A stretch of DNA of 64,000 nucleotides from assembly GCF_003479425.1 (NCBI RefSeq), contig NZ_QUHC01000005.1:62001-126000 (forward strand), given 5' to 3'. Origin of the DNA: Odoribacter sp. AF15-53. Its GTDB lineage: Bacteria > Bacteroidota > Bacteroidia > Bacteroidales > Marinifilaceae. A model generated the notes under the pieces. It made no database searches and was not told where the DNA came from. It saw only the letters and a list, made by a program, of their open reading frames with translations. The position numbers and the translations under genes are program-made. Shown piece by piece: positions 1 through 9,884 of the stretch. Numbering within the stretch: the first letter of the stretch is position 1; each line of letters begins with the position of its first letter.

Positions 1-1650
1 GGTGAATCTCGTCGTTTTTATGATCCTTTGTCTAAACAATCGGCTAATTTAAATCCTTTGTCATTGAAGAATCTTAGTTCCGGAACGTTGTACCTGGGAC
101 ATACTGATGATCTTTCCCTGGATATGAGTGCTACATTATCGTATAATAGAGCATTGGGAAATCACATGGTAAATGCTTTGGTTGGTATATCTATGAAAGA
201 AGATCAATCGGATTCGGATAATTCCACTTATATCGGTTTTCCGTCGGGGGCTTTGTCTGCCCCGGAATATGCCAAGGAGATGTATAATAAAACGAATTTT
301 TCGGAGAGTACCAAGCGATTGGTTGGTTTCTTGTTTTCGTTGAATTATTCTTTCAAGGATATTTATCTTTTGGATGCTTCCATGAGGATTGACGGTTCCT
401 CGGCTTTCGGGACTGATAAACGTTTTGCCCCGTTCTGGTCTTTTGGTTTGGGAGTAAATCTTCACAAATATGAGTTTATGAAGTCCATGGAGTTTGTAGA
501 TCAGTTGAAGATCAGAGGATCTTACGGGCAGACCGGAAAGGCTAATTTCCCGGCATATGCGGCACGTACAACTTATTTGGTATCAACAGACAAGTGGTAT
601 AAAACAGGGATAAGCACGAAGCTTCAGGCATTGGGAAATAATAAATTGACTTGGGAAACGACGAATTCATTCGATATCGGTGCCGAGATTACGTTATTTC
701 ATGATTTTTTGTATGTGAAGGGTAGTTACTATAATAAACGTACGATTGATTTGATTAATGATGTGACTGTTCCTACTTCTACCGGTTTTACCTCTTATCG
801 GGATAATATCGGGGAGGTGTCTAATAAAGGATGCGAGTTTGATTTGAGAATTTCAGCATATCGAAGTAAAGATTGGCTGGTGATTTTTAATGCAAATCTG
901 GCTCATAATAAAAATCGGATTGAGAAGATTTCGGAGAGTTTAAAAGCGTATAACCAGCGGGTGAGGGATCAGTTCGAGAAACAATATGTATATGGAGATC
1001 CGGAGCAAGCTTTACAGACACAACCTTTCCTTCAATATGAAGAAGGTGGTTCATTGAGTTCTATCTGGGGAGTGCGTTCTTTGGGCATTAATCCGGCTGA
1101 TGGGCAGGAGGTCTTGTTGAATCGCCAAGGAATGATGACAAAGGCTTGGTCTGCTTCCGATCAGGTCGTTTTAGGAACGACGGAGCCTACCGTTCAAGGA
1201 ACTTTCGGATTTAATGTCGTGTATAAACAATTTAGTTTGTTTACTGATTTCATGTACGAAGCCGGGGGGCAGCGTTATAATCAAACGTTGGTAGATAAAG
1301 TGGAAAATGTGAACGTGTACACGGATAACGTGGATAAACGGGTACTTACCGGTAGATGGCAGAAGCCGGGTGATATTGCTAAATACAAGAGTTTGGTGAC
1401 AGGAAGGGATCCTGTAAAAAATACAAAACCAACTTCTCGTTTTGTTCAAGATTATAATATGCTATCTTGGAATTCTTTAGAGTTGGGATATGATTTATCT
1501 CCTGATATAACGAATAAATTGAACGTGAGTATGGTAAGATTTACATTCGGGATGAGTGATATATTACACCTTTCCAGTGTAAAACAGGAGAGGGGCATCA
1601 GTTATCCTTTTGCTCGTACGGTTACTTTCTCCCTTAAGGTGTCATTATAA
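1..1650 (+). CDS. SusC/RagA-family TonB-dependent outer-membrane transporter, C-terminal part (5' end outside window)
   Basis: This is the beta-barrel part of a SusC-type TonB-dependent transporter, which imports a large ligand across the outer membrane with a SusD lipoprotein as lid. The frame is open from base 1 (GESRRFYDP...), so the gene continues to the left and the TTG at 28 is not its start. About 550 residues are visible, roughly half of a SusC. Barrel hallmarks are DASMRIDGSSAFG, LKIRGSYGQTGKANFPAYAA and a hydrophobic alternating C-terminal strand (TVTFSLKVSL). The sequence closely parallels the C-terminal half of the SusC at 31046-34471 (for example GFPSG..SPEYA, DGSS.FG.DK..APFWS, KIRG.YG.TGK.NFP.YAA), so the two loci are paralogous. 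SusD follows 28 bp downstream. The plug, TonB box and any STN domain cannot be seen. The exact substrate is unknown. Confidence 0.95.
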   Translation, partial: GESRRFYDPLSKQSANLNPLSLKNLSSGTLYLGHTDDLSLDMSATLSYNRALGNHMVNALVGISMKEDQSDSDNSTYIGFPSGALSAPEYAKEMYNKTNFSESTKRLVGFLFSLNYSFKDIYLLDASMRIDGSSAFGTDKRFAPFWSFGLGVNLHKYEFMKSMEFVDQLKIRGSYGQTGKANFPAYAARTTYLVSTDKWYKTGISTKLQALGNNKLTWETTNSFDIGAEITLFHDFLYVKGSYYNKRTIDLINDVTVPTSTGFTSYRDNIGEVSNKGCEFDLRISAYRSKDWLVIFNANLAHNKNRIEKISESLKAYNQRVRDQFEKQYVYGDPEQALQTQPFLQYEEGGSLSSIWGVRSLGINPADGQEVLLNRQGMMTKAWSASDQVVLGTTEPTVQGTFGFNVVYKQFSLFTDFMYEAGGQRYNQTLVDKVENVNVYTDNVDKRVLTGRWQKPGDIAKYKSLVTGRDPVKNTKPTSRFVQDYNMLSWNSLELGYDLSPDITNKLNVSMVRFTFGMSDILHLSSVKQERGISYPFARTVTFSLKVSL

Positions 1651-1678
1651 TGTAGTTCTTGCTAAAATTAGATGTGTT

Positions 1679-3196
1679 ATGAATAAAAAAATATTACTAC
1701 TGGTTGTATGGGGATTGATTTTATCTTCATGCTCCGATTGGTTGGATGTGTCGCCAAAGGAATCGATCGTTGAAGCCGATCTTTTCAAGGAAGCTACGGG
1801 TTTCCAGAATTCGCTGAATGGTATATACGAACAAATGGCGAGTACGGAACTTTATGGACGGGAATTAACTTATGGGATGATTGATGCCATGGGACAGGTC
1901 TATTGTCTTCAGGGTGAAAATTATTATAATATAAAGAGGTATCATTATTATTATCAAGCGGCAAAGTTTGAGTATGATGCCAATGATGATATAAAAAATG
2001 CATTTAATAGTATTTGGTCGATGGCTTATAACACGATTGCCAATTGTAATAATATTATTAATCATATTGATGTGCTGAAGCCGGAGGATTTTCGATTGGG
2101 AGAAGCCGAGAGACAGATGATTAAGGGGGAGGCTTTGGCTGCTCGTGCCATGTTGCATTTTGATTTATTGCGAATTTTCGCTCCGGCTCCTGCTTCGAAG
2201 CCTTCAGGGATATATATTCCTTATGTCACGGATTTTCCTTATTACGGGGGACAGGTTGCTCTTAGTGTGGAAGAGACCATGAAAAAGATAGAAACGGATT
2301 TGTTAGCGGCGAAGGGAATGGTTATGGGGTATGATACATTGAATCTTGCGAATAGAAGTGCTTTGGCTACTTTGAATCGTTTTGTGGTTAATGACCAAAC
2401 AGGAATTTCTGCTTCTGGAGACGGTTCGAGTGTTGAGAGGTTACCATTTTATCACTACCGGGGGTACCGGATTAATGGTTTGGCTGTTACTGCTTTGTTG
2501 GCTCGTTTTTATAGCTATTGGGGAGGAGATAAGTATGCTCTTGCTGCAGAAAATGCAAGATTCGTTGCAAAGTTTTCTCCGTATGTTGACGAGACATTAG
2601 CGTTCACGTACGAGGGAAATAAGGTGAGTACGGACCGGAAATTTACTAAGGATCTAATCTTTTGTTTATCTTACCCGAAGTTACAATTGGATTATGATGA
2701 GTATGCGGTAACGACAAGTAATTCTTGTTTGACTATTAGTAAATATAATACGATTTGGCAGTATGATTTTGCTGATAACGGGGATCAGCGTTTAAAATTG
2801 ATTAAAGATGATTATGGTGATTATATGCCGTTGAAAAATATTAGACCGGACGGTTCAGATGAGCTTATCACGACAACAGAGGATATGGTTCCTATGATTC
2901 GGTTGAGCGAGATGCATTTTATTTTGGCAGAATATTATGCATCAATAGGGGATTTCCCTAATGCAGCGGAGAATATCAAGAACGTGAGAGTTGGAAGGAA
3001 TTGTAAAGGAGATGTTGATTTGGGGATTACAGATATGACTACATTTAAGTCTAGACTTTTGGGTGAAGTACGACGGGAGTTTTTTCAAGAAGGACAGACG
3101 TTTTTCTATTATAAAAAATATGGAGAGAAATTTACAACAGGTATGAATCCTGATTCATTTGTCGTTCCTAAACCGGATAGTGAAAATGTAAACTAA
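1679..3196 (+). CDS. SusD/RagB-family nutrient-binding outer-membrane lipoprotein
   Basis: This is the SusD partner of the preceding SusC: a surface lipoprotein that captures ligand and closes over the barrel. I place the start at ATG 1679, which gives a signal peptide MNKKILLLVVWGLILSSC with the lipidated cysteine at residue 18. The frame is open further upstream but would overlap the SusC end and delay the signal sequence. Family marks are WLDVSPKESIVEADLF near the N-terminus, NSLNGIYEQM, the GEALAARAMLHFDLLRIFAPAP helix near residue 170, MIRLSEMHFILAEYYA and the C-terminal VRREFFQEGQTFFYYKKYG. About 505 residues is normal for the family. It is a clear paralogue of the SusD at 34485-35960 (shared LYGREL, GFxNSLNGIY). 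It sits in an operon with SusC and the two following lipoproteins. Confidence 0.95.
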   Translation: MNKKILLLVVWGLILSSCSDWLDVSPKESIVEADLFKEATGFQNSLNGIYEQMASTELYGRELTYGMIDAMGQVYCLQGENYYNIKRYHYYYQAAKFEYDANDDIKNAFNSIWSMAYNTIANCNNIINHIDVLKPEDFRLGEAERQMIKGEALAARAMLHFDLLRIFAPAPASKPSGIYIPYVTDFPYYGGQVALSVEETMKKIETDLLAAKGMVMGYDTLNLANRSALATLNRFVVNDQTGISASGDGSSVERLPFYHYRGYRINGLAVTALLARFYSYWGGDKYALAAENARFVAKFSPYVDETLAFTYEGNKVSTDRKFTKDLIFCLSYPKLQLDYDEYAVTTSNSCLTISKYNTIWQYDFADNGDQRLKLIKDDYGDYMPLKNIRPDGSDELITTTEDMVPMIRLSEMHFILAEYYASIGDFPNAAENIKNVRVGRNCKGDVDLGITDMTTFKSRLLGEVRREFFQEGQTFFYYKKYGEKFTTGMNPDSFVVPKPDSENVN

Positions 3197-3213
3197 TTTA
3201 TATTGAAGTGATT

Positions 3214-3936
3214 ATGAAAAATAGAAATATAATAGAAGTCTTGCTGTTTGGTTGCATATTCCTGATGGCGTTATCGTTCCAAAGTTGTGACAAACAGGAA
3301 ATAGAAACATACGATGCGGAGCATGCCTTGTTTTTTGAACGCTGGAAAAGGGTTGGAGTTGAGGATGTGAGAATAGATACGGTCGGTTATTCTTTTTCTC
3401 ATTATGTGGGAGAGACGGAGTTAGTCCACGATTTCAAAATTAATTTAATCGGGGATTTATTAACCGAGGACATGGAGTATCGAGTGATAGTGGTGGATTC
3501 ATTAACGACTGCTTTGCCGGAACAATATACCCTACCTGACCCTCCGATATTTCACAAAGGACAGGCTACAGACGTGTTGTCTGTGGTATTGCATAGAAAA
3601 CCATCACTTAAAGATAAAGAGGTACGATTAACTTTGCGATTGGTTGCGAATGAGAATTTCGGATTGGGATATGTTACTTATACGGATGTAAAGATTCGTT
3701 TTAATGATAAGAACGTGATTCCTTTGTGGTGGACAACGGAGGTAAAAGAGGCATATCTTGGGACTTATTCTTATAAGAAGTTGGAGACGATTATTGCGGC
3801 AAATGAAGGATTCACGACATTTGATGGTTTGAGTGATACCGAGAAACGGAAAATAGCTTTAAATACGAAGGCTTATATTGCTCTTCATGGGATCACGGAG
3901 GACGATAATAGTCCAATGTTAATTCCTATGTATTAA
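3214..3936 (+). CDS. DUF4843-type lipoprotein (SusC/SusD-associated)
   Basis: This is a lipoprotein of about 240 residues. ATG 3214 is preferred over GTG 3208, two codons earlier. The signal peptide ends at the lipobox SFQSC with C25. The body is beta-rich, with a strand pattern like a small Ig/Calx-type domain (LFFERWKRVGVEDVRIDTVGYSFSHYVG, then DFKINLIGDLLTEDMEYRVIVVDS) and a WW motif near residue 170. This matches what I know of the DUF4843 family, which typically sits directly after SusC/SusD and before a PKD-like lipoprotein, as here. It aligns by eye with 35978-36667 (LIGD.xTED, PxWW..E). It is probably surface exposed and accessory to ligand binding; no enzymatic motif is visible. The family name is from memory of the context and pattern. 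Confidence 0.8.
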   Translation: MKNRNIIEVLLFGCIFLMALSFQSCDKQEIETYDAEHALFFERWKRVGVEDVRIDTVGYSFSHYVGETELVHDFKINLIGDLLTEDMEYRVIVVDSLTTALPEQYTLPDPPIFHKGQATDVLSVVLHRKPSLKDKEVRLTLRLVANENFGLGYVTYTDVKIRFNDKNVIPLWWTTEVKEAYLGTYSYKKLETIIAANEGFTTFDGLSDTEKRKIALNTKAYIALHGITEDDNSPMLIPMY

Positions 3937-3956
3937 TTTGTAATTAGAATGATAGT

Positions 3957-5549
3957 ATGAAAAAGATATATACTGTTTTTTTATTATTTATAGTGGCAAC
4001 AATGCTTGCGTGCTATGAGGATAAAGGGAATTATGATTATGAAGATATTAGTGAGTTAGCAATATCTTTTGATGAATATTCCTATTCGACAACTTTTGGT
4101 GAGGAGGTAAAAATTGAACCGAAGTTTAATATAGAAATCCCGGAAGATTCCCCTCGTTATTCCTACATTTGGTATTTAAACGGAGAGACAAGGCCGGAAT
4201 GGAATAAGCGTATTTTTACATGGACAGCAGATGAAGTCTTTAAAAGAGGGAACGTTGATTTGGAAGTGACTGATTTAAAAATGAATATTGTATATATGAA
4301 TCGGACATCTCTTAACGTGACGGGAATTTACGAAAATGAGTACTCTTGGATTATTTTATCAGATATGGATGGTAAATCTCATTTGTCTTATTTTTCGAAT
4401 TTGGAATATGATGATGAAAAAGATGAATTCAAGAAAACAAAATTTTACAATGATATTTATACTTCGGTAAATGGTGAGGAGTTGGGAACAGGACCTATTG
4501 CTCTACAAGTACATTTTAGACAAGGTGTTAATTATAAAGATGAGGTGATCGGGAATGTTTGTGTATTTCAAAAGAGTGGTGCGGTTGATTTGAGTGGGGA
4601 GTCTTTTGAAAAGCAAATTGATATGATTCAAGCATTTGACGGTGGAAAATATCCGGAAGGGGCAATTATTTATCCCGGAACATTTATGGATCGGGTGGAC
4701 GTTTTATCGGACCAACGAGGACGTTTATATTCTCGTTTTAAGGCTTCTTCTTATGTATATAATTCGGAATATTTTTTACCAACACCTTTATGTTATGAAG
4801 ATGAGACTGAACCAGTAGAAAAATGTCAGGTCGGTCGAGGATTTTATAGGGCTAACCGTACAGGATACGCTTTCGTGTATGACGGGAAGAATAAACGAAT
4901 GCTCTATGTTGTCAACAGTGGTTATTCGGATGAGATTGCCGGAGCTGGAAAATTAACGGCATTGCCAGCTTGTGGAGAAAATGATAAGATCGATGAGATT
5001 GTTCCTTTAGATAATATGAATGGCTATGAGTTGATTAAAATGGCCATGTTTGGATATGGTTATCCTAATTACGGTTACTTTTTGCTTTTGAGAGAAGAAA
5101 GTACGAATAAGGTATTCTTGCAAATTGTTAAAGTGACAGGATCTAATGGACGTCCCAAGATTGTGGAAGTTAAATTGCATGAACTAAAAGGTTTACCGGG
5201 AGTTCCAACACTTGCAGCTTTCCCACAGGATCGACCGGAATACGCATTTTTTGCTGTAGGTCAGGAGGTGTATTATGTGGATTTAAATAATATTGGTGAT
5301 CCGGTGGAACCCTATAAGAGTTTTAACGCTAAGATTACAGCTATGAATGCGGAGAGTCCGTCTAATGCTCATATGGCTGTTGGACTTGAGAATGGAGAAT
5401 TTTATATTTTACAAATCTGGAATGCAAAGAATACTCCTGAAGAGAAGAGAATTATTTATCCGGTAGGGGAAGGAGCCTATCCTGCTGATAACAAGGTGGG
5501 GCGTATCGTGGATATTCAGTACAAGCAGTTGGATCATTGGAATTATTAA
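3957..5549 (+). CDS. PKD-like family surface lipoprotein
   Basis: This 530-residue lipoprotein has a signal peptide ending TMLAC (C19), followed by the characteristic YEDKGNYDYEDI. That is a hallmark of the PKD-like lipoproteins linked to SusC/SusD loci. An Ig/PKD-type beta segment follows (about 40-125, with YSYIWYLNGE), then a long region with repeated short beta motifs and Y/G/N-rich turns that may form a propeller-like fold; that last point is inference. No catalytic motif is seen. The paralogue at 36710-38197 starts with the identical CYEDKGNY. It lies 20 bp after the DUF4843-type gene and is the last gene before a 100-bp gap with a hairpin. The likely role is a surface ligand-binding protein of the uptake complex. 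Confidence 0.85.
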   Translation: MKKIYTVFLLFIVATMLACYEDKGNYDYEDISELAISFDEYSYSTTFGEEVKIEPKFNIEIPEDSPRYSYIWYLNGETRPEWNKRIFTWTADEVFKRGNVDLEVTDLKMNIVYMNRTSLNVTGIYENEYSWIILSDMDGKSHLSYFSNLEYDDEKDEFKKTKFYNDIYTSVNGEELGTGPIALQVHFRQGVNYKDEVIGNVCVFQKSGAVDLSGESFEKQIDMIQAFDGGKYPEGAIIYPGTFMDRVDVLSDQRGRLYSRFKASSYVYNSEYFLPTPLCYEDETEPVEKCQVGRGFYRANRTGYAFVYDGKNKRMLYVVNSGYSDEIAGAGKLTALPACGENDKIDEIVPLDNMNGYELIKMAMFGYGYPNYGYFLLLREESTNKVFLQIVKVTGSNGRPKIVEVKLHELKGLPGVPTLAAFPQDRPEYAFFAVGQEVYYVDLNNIGDPVEPYKSFNAKITAMNAESPSNAHMAVGLENGEFYILQIWNAKNTPEEKRIIYPVGEGAYPADNKVGRIVDIQYKQLDHWNY

Positions 5550-5580
5550 ACAAATCGTAGTGGCTAATTAAAAAGTTAAA

Positions 5581-5606
5581 CCTTGCGGGCGGAAACGCCT
5601 GCAAGG
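5581..5606 (+). other. GAAA-tetraloop RNA hairpin between lipoprotein gene and ABC cassette
   Basis: An 11-bp stem (5581-5591 with 5596-5606, one G-U pair) is closed by a GAAA tetraloop, which is a GNRA type. No T-run follows, so it is not a canonical intrinsic terminator. It may stabilise the upstream mRNA 3' end or tune expression of the following ABC genes. The same gap in the paralogous locus (38241-38266) also holds a strong T-less hairpin. Confidence 0.7.
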
Positions 5607-5649
5607 AGTAACGAATCGTATGTAAAAATCACAGTTTTAGGTATTAAAT

Positions 5650-6579
5650 ATGGGAAGTTCGATTGTATCAGTAAGAAATTTGTCTCATCGTTACAGTGTG
5701 CAGTGGGCGATAAAAGATATCAGTTTTGATATCACTAAAAAGGGGGTGATGGGGTTGCTCGGTTCTAACGGGGCCGGTAAGTCAACCACGATGAATATTA
5801 TTTGTGGAGTGTTGAATCAAACAGAGGGGGAAGTTTTTATTAACGGGATTAACTTGCGGGAAAATCCGGTGGAAGCGAAAAGGTATATCGGTTTTTTGCC
5901 CCAGCAACCTCCTTTATACACGGATCTTACCGTGGAGGAGTATTTGCGGAATGCCGCACATTTGCGATTGATGGATAAGGCGGAAGTGGGTAAAGCGGTT
6001 GACGTGGCTTTGGAACGCTGTTCGATCACTCATTTTCGTGACCGGTTGATTAAGAATTTATCCGGGGGATATCAACAGAGAGTGGGAATCGCTCAAGCGA
6101 TCGTGCATAATCCCGCTTTCGTGGTGTTGGATGAACCGACAAACGGGTTGGACCCGAATCAGATCGTGGATATCCGTAACCTGATCCGGGAAATTGCGGA
6201 AGAGCATTCTGTGTTGTTATCCACTCATATCTTGTCTGAAGTACAGGCGATCTGTAATGATATTAAGATGATTGATAACGGCCATTTGGTGTTCTCCGGT
6301 TCCATGGAGGATTTTGATAACTATATCGCTCCCGACAGTTTTATTATTGAATTGAATCATTCGCCGGGTAAGGAGGTTCTTGCTCGCTTGGTTCCGAATA
6401 AAGGGATAGAGGAATTGTCGGAAAGACGTTTTAGAATATTTTTTGATGAGGATAATAGCATCACGGAGAGATATATAGAGGAAAGTGTGGCCAATGATTG
6501 GGATTTAAAAGAGCTTTTGGTAGAGAGATGTAGTTTGGATCGGATTTTTGCACAATTATCCGGAAAAGTAAGAAAATAG
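5650..6579 (+). CDS. ABC transporter ATP-binding protein, GldA-like (copy 1)
   Basis: This is the cytoplasmic ATPase of an ABC-2 type exporter-like complex. Visible motifs are Walker A GSNGAGKST (38-46), a Q-loop at about Q85 (FLPQQPP), signature LSGGYQQR (137-144), Walker B FVVLDEP (157-163), D-loop NGLDPNQ and the switch histidine in LLSTHILSE (H193). All catalytic residues are present. A C-terminal extension of about 90 residues (from about 220) ends LDRIFAQLSG, typical of GldA/CcmA-like ATPases. The next gene, the fused permease, begins just after the stop codon. The cassette is repeated in tandem at 8924-12179 and again at 45056-48290. The substrate is unknown. The homology to gliding-motility GldA does not imply gliding here. 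Confidence 0.93.
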   Translation: MGSSIVSVRNLSHRYSVQWAIKDISFDITKKGVMGLLGSNGAGKSTTMNIICGVLNQTEGEVFINGINLRENPVEAKRYIGFLPQQPPLYTDLTVEEYLRNAAHLRLMDKAEVGKAVDVALERCSITHFRDRLIKNLSGGYQQRVGIAQAIVHNPAFVVLDEPTNGLDPNQIVDIRNLIREIAEEHSVLLSTHILSEVQAICNDIKMIDNGHLVFSGSMEDFDNYIAPDSFIIELNHSPGKEVLARLVPNKGIEELSERRFRIFFDEDNSITERYIEESVANDWDLKELLVERCSLDRIFAQLSGKVRK

Positions 6580-6586
6580 TGTGGAT

Positions 6587-8902
6587 ATGAAATTAAATAA
6601 AAATATAAGACAAACGCTGAGAGTGGCTAAAATAGAGCTCAGTTCTATGTTTTACTCTCCGGTAGCATGGTTGGTTTTAGTTATTTTTGCCCTGTTGATC
6701 GGGTATGATTACGCTAATGTTTTTGACAGTCAATTACGCGGACAATCTTTGGGAAACAGTTTGTGGAATGTGTCTTCGGCTATTTATAATAGTTGGATGA
6801 CGGGTATTTTAAAACCGATACTTCGAAATCTTTATTTGTATATCCCATTGATCACGATGGGATTGATGAGTCGGGAGTACCAGTCGGGTTCGATCAAATT
6901 GTTGTATTCTTCACCGATCAAGAATTCTTCGATTATTATCGGGAAGTATATTGCCATGATGTGTTATGGTGCGGCTTTGATGAGTATTATCGGGTTGAAC
7001 GTGTTCTTTTCTTGGTTGACGGTCGAGAATTTCCAGTTACCGATGCTTTTGGTGGGAATGTTGGGGATTTATTTGTTGATTCTGGCTTATTCGGCTATTG
7101 GTTTGTTCATGTCAACGCTTACCGCTTATCAGGTGGTGGCTGCCGTGGGAACCTTGGCCGTTTTGGCCGTGCTGAATTTTATCGGGGATGTCGGTCAGGG
7201 GATTGATTTTGTCCGGGATATCACGTTTTGGCTGTCTATTTACGGGCGTTCGACGTCTTTTATTGCCGGATTGTTGCCTAGTGCTGATGTTTTGTACTTC
7301 TTGATTGTAATCGCTTTATTCCTTGCTCTTTCAATATTCAAATTAAACACGGAAAAGAAGATTATGTCTTTGCGTACGAAAGTGTTGAAATATAGTATGA
7401 TTGTCGTGTCCGCTTTGTTGTTGGGGTATTTGACTTCTCTTCCGCAAGCTAAATTGTATTACGATGGGACGTATACGAAGAGTAATACTTTATCCCCTGA
7501 GAGTCAGCAAGTGATTAAAAATTTGAAGGGGCCGCTTACTATTACCACGTACGTGAATATTTTAGCCCCGGATTATTTCGCCGGCTTGCCTTTTAACCGG
7601 AATTATGATATGGCCCGTTACGAGCAATATATCCGCTTTAAGCCGGAGATTAAAATGAAATACGTGTATTATTATCATAAAGCGAATAATCCTGATCTGG
7701 ATGCACGCTATCCGGATTTGAATGATGAAGAGCGGGCGAAAGAACTTTGCAAGATCAGTAGTCTGAATTTCAAGATGTTTAAATCGCCGGAAGAGATCGA
7801 GAAAATTATTGATTTAAGTGGAGAGGGATATCAATTCGTTCGTATAGCGGAACAGGAGAACGGGAGAAAAGAGGTATTGCGACTGTTCAATGATAACGAG
7901 CGGCACCCGCGGGAAAGGGAAATTTCTGCCACGTTGAAGCGGTTTATTGCCAAGGCTCCCCTGATTGCTTTTTCCACGGGATACGGTTCTCGTAGTATTA
8001 ATAATTATGGAGGACGCGGATTTTATTTGTTTGCCAAGGATTTGTGGTTCAGGCATTCGTTGTTGAACCAGGGGTTCGATACGCGGGAGATTGATTTGGA
8101 TCGGGAAAAGGTTACAGACGATATTTCTGTACTTGTTATTTCGGATTTAAAGGATTCTCTTTCTCGTGAAGCGATGGCAAACGTGAAGGATTTTATTGAT
8201 CGGGGAGGAAATATGGTCATTTTGGGAGAGTACGGTAGAAGCGAGAATATGAATCGTTTGACAGCTTCGTTGGGAGTACATTTTTCAGATGGAGTTCTTG
8301 CGAGTCCGAATGAATTGGGCTCTCCGGTAGTGTTGAGAACCTCTTACACGAAAGAAGCCGTGGAGAGACATCCGATGTTTGCCCGTATGTACGAATGGGG
8401 ATATGGGGTTTCCGTCCCCACGAGTGTTGCTCTTGATTACTCACAAGTGAAAGATTTTGAGGTGTACCCGGTATTGCAGACGGGTGATGATACTTGGATT
8501 GAGTACGAAACCAAGGATTTAGTGGATGGGGAATTCGTTTGTAACGCAGAGGCGGGGGAGCAGAAAGGGGTTTACACGACTTTGGTTAATTTGAAACGTA
8601 AAGTTGGTGATAAAGAACAACGTATTGTTATTTCGGGAGATAGTGATTTTATCACGAATGAGGAATTCAGTCTTTCTCGCCCTGGAATAGAGGCAAATAA
8701 TTTTGAAATTATTACCGGGTCTTTCCGTTGGCTTTCGTATGATGTTTTTCCTATCAACACGGATCGGATCGGGGCAATTGATAATCAAGTTAACTTGTCA
8801 GGAGGTTGGCGGGTTTGGATAAAATTGTTCTTTATGATTCTTTTCCCGGTATTCCTTGCGGGGACGGGTATTTCGATTATATATCGTAGACAACGTAAGT
8901 AG
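6587..8902 (+). CDS. Gldg-family fused ABC-2 permease / periplasmic auxiliary protein (copy 1)
   Basis: This is the membrane partner of the preceding ATPase. The N-terminal ~245 residues form an ABC-2 permease domain with about six membrane segments (YSPVAWLVLVIFALLIGY first; MGLMSREYQSGSIKLLYSSP is the cytosolic coupling region), which corresponds to GldF. After a further membrane segment near 270-290, a long extracytoplasmic region (about 290-735) corresponds to GldG (ABC auxiliary domain, including VLVISDLKDSLSREAM...GGNMVILGE). A final membrane helix (FFMILFPVFLAGTGISIIY) and a basic tail follow. In gliding Bacteroidetes, GldF and GldG are separate proteins; here they are fused. I prefer ATG 6587; GTG 6581 is also possible. 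It is likely co-transcribed with the ATPase gene (7 bp apart). The function may be export or cell-envelope remodelling, but this is unknown. Confidence 0.88.
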   Translation: MKLNKNIRQTLRVAKIELSSMFYSPVAWLVLVIFALLIGYDYANVFDSQLRGQSLGNSLWNVSSAIYNSWMTGILKPILRNLYLYIPLITMGLMSREYQSGSIKLLYSSPIKNSSIIIGKYIAMMCYGAALMSIIGLNVFFSWLTVENFQLPMLLVGMLGIYLLILAYSAIGLFMSTLTAYQVVAAVGTLAVLAVLNFIGDVGQGIDFVRDITFWLSIYGRSTSFIAGLLPSADVLYFLIVIALFLALSIFKLNTEKKIMSLRTKVLKYSMIVVSALLLGYLTSLPQAKLYYDGTYTKSNTLSPESQQVIKNLKGPLTITTYVNILAPDYFAGLPFNRNYDMARYEQYIRFKPEIKMKYVYYYHKANNPDLDARYPDLNDEERAKELCKISSLNFKMFKSPEEIEKIIDLSGEGYQFVRIAEQENGRKEVLRLFNDNERHPREREISATLKRFIAKAPLIAFSTGYGSRSINNYGGRGFYLFAKDLWFRHSLLNQGFDTREIDLDREKVTDDISVLVISDLKDSLSREAMANVKDFIDRGGNMVILGEYGRSENMNRLTASLGVHFSDGVLASPNELGSPVVLRTSYTKEAVERHPMFARMYEWGYGVSVPTSVALDYSQVKDFEVYPVLQTGDDTWIEYETKDLVDGEFVCNAEAGEQKGVYTTLVNLKRKVGDKEQRIVISGDSDFITNEEFSLSRPGIEANNFEIITGSFRWLSYDVFPINTDRIGAIDNQVNLSGGWRVWIKLFFMILFPVFLAGTGISIIYRRQRK

Positions 8903-8923
8903 TATAGAAATAAATTTAAGAGT

Positions 8924-9850
8924 ATGTCAAATAAAATAGTGGAAGTCAGACATTTATCTCATAAATATAGTGTAGATTGGGCCATTCGGGATATTAATTT
9001 TGAAATAGAGGAGAAGGGTGTGTTCGGATTGCTCGGATCAAATGGTGCGGGTAAGTCTACCACCATGAATATTATCTGTAACGTGTTGACTCAGACGGAG
9101 GGGGATGTTTTTATCAATGGAATTAATTTGCGGGAGAATCCGATCGAGGCGAAAAAGTATATTGGTTTTTTACCTCAAAAGGCACCGCTTCACACGGAGA
9201 TGACTGTTGACGAGTATCTGTATCATTGTGCGGATATCCGGTTGATGCCCAAGAAGGAGATCGACCAGGCTATTGAGAGGGCAAAAGCAAAATGTGGTAT
9301 AACGCATTTCAGCAAACGGCAGATACGTAATCTTTCGGGAGGATATCAACAACGGGTCGGGATTGCGCAGGCTATTATACACAATCCTTTGTTTGTTATT
9401 CTTGACGAACCGACAAACGGGCTCGACCCGAACCAGATCGTGGAAGTGCGCCATTTAATCCGGGAGATCGCCAAGGATCGGGCCGTGTTGATCTCCACGC
9501 ATATCTTGCCGGAAGTACAGGCTGTTTGTGATTATATCATGATGATCGAGCACGGGCAAAAGGTTTTTGAGGGGACGATCAATGCTTTCAACACGTATAT
9601 GTCTCCCAGTGCGTTAATCACGATCATGCATAATGCCCCGAAGACAGAAGAATTGCTTAAAATAGAGGGGATTGTGAGGGTAGAGCGATTGACGAATACC
9701 CGAATCAGGTTACATTTTAAGGGGGATGATTCGATTGTCGGACGTGTGATAAAACAAGCTGTCGCACAAGAATGGCGTTTACGTGAAATCTCTTTGGAGA
9801 AGGAGTCTCTGGATAAGGTGTTTGCGAAGTTGTCCGGGAAAGAAGTGTAG
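8924..9850 (+). CDS. ABC transporter ATP-binding protein, GldA-like (copy 2)
   Basis: This is a second ATPase, very similar to copy 1 and collinear with it from residue 11 onward. It has Walker A GSNGAGKST (38-46), signature LSGGYQQR, Walker B FVILDEP and H-loop LISTHILPE, so it should be active. The C-terminal extension ends LDKVFAKLSGKEV. It begins 21 bp after the first fused permease and is followed 34 bp later by a second one. The two cassettes are therefore a tandem duplication that has diverged moderately (HKYSVDWAIRD versus HRYSVQWAIKD). Two complete cassettes in one operon suggest two cargoes or a heteromeric transporter; the sequence does not decide which. Confidence 0.93.
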   Translation: MSNKIVEVRHLSHKYSVDWAIRDINFEIEEKGVFGLLGSNGAGKSTTMNIICNVLTQTEGDVFINGINLRENPIEAKKYIGFLPQKAPLHTEMTVDEYLYHCADIRLMPKKEIDQAIERAKAKCGITHFSKRQIRNLSGGYQQRVGIAQAIIHNPLFVILDEPTNGLDPNQIVEVRHLIREIAKDRAVLISTHILPEVQAVCDYIMMIEHGQKVFEGTINAFNTYMSPSALITIMHNAPKTEELLKIEGIVRVERLTNTRIRLHFKGDDSIVGRVIKQAVAQEWRLREISLEKESLDKVFAKLSGKEV

Positions 9851-9884
9851 GGAGGGTTATATATTATTTTAAAAGATTACAAGA

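Noticed and set aside
1..1650. Possible truncated or broken SusC pseudogene
   Set aside because: The reading frame is open to base 1 and the missing part is explained by the window edge.
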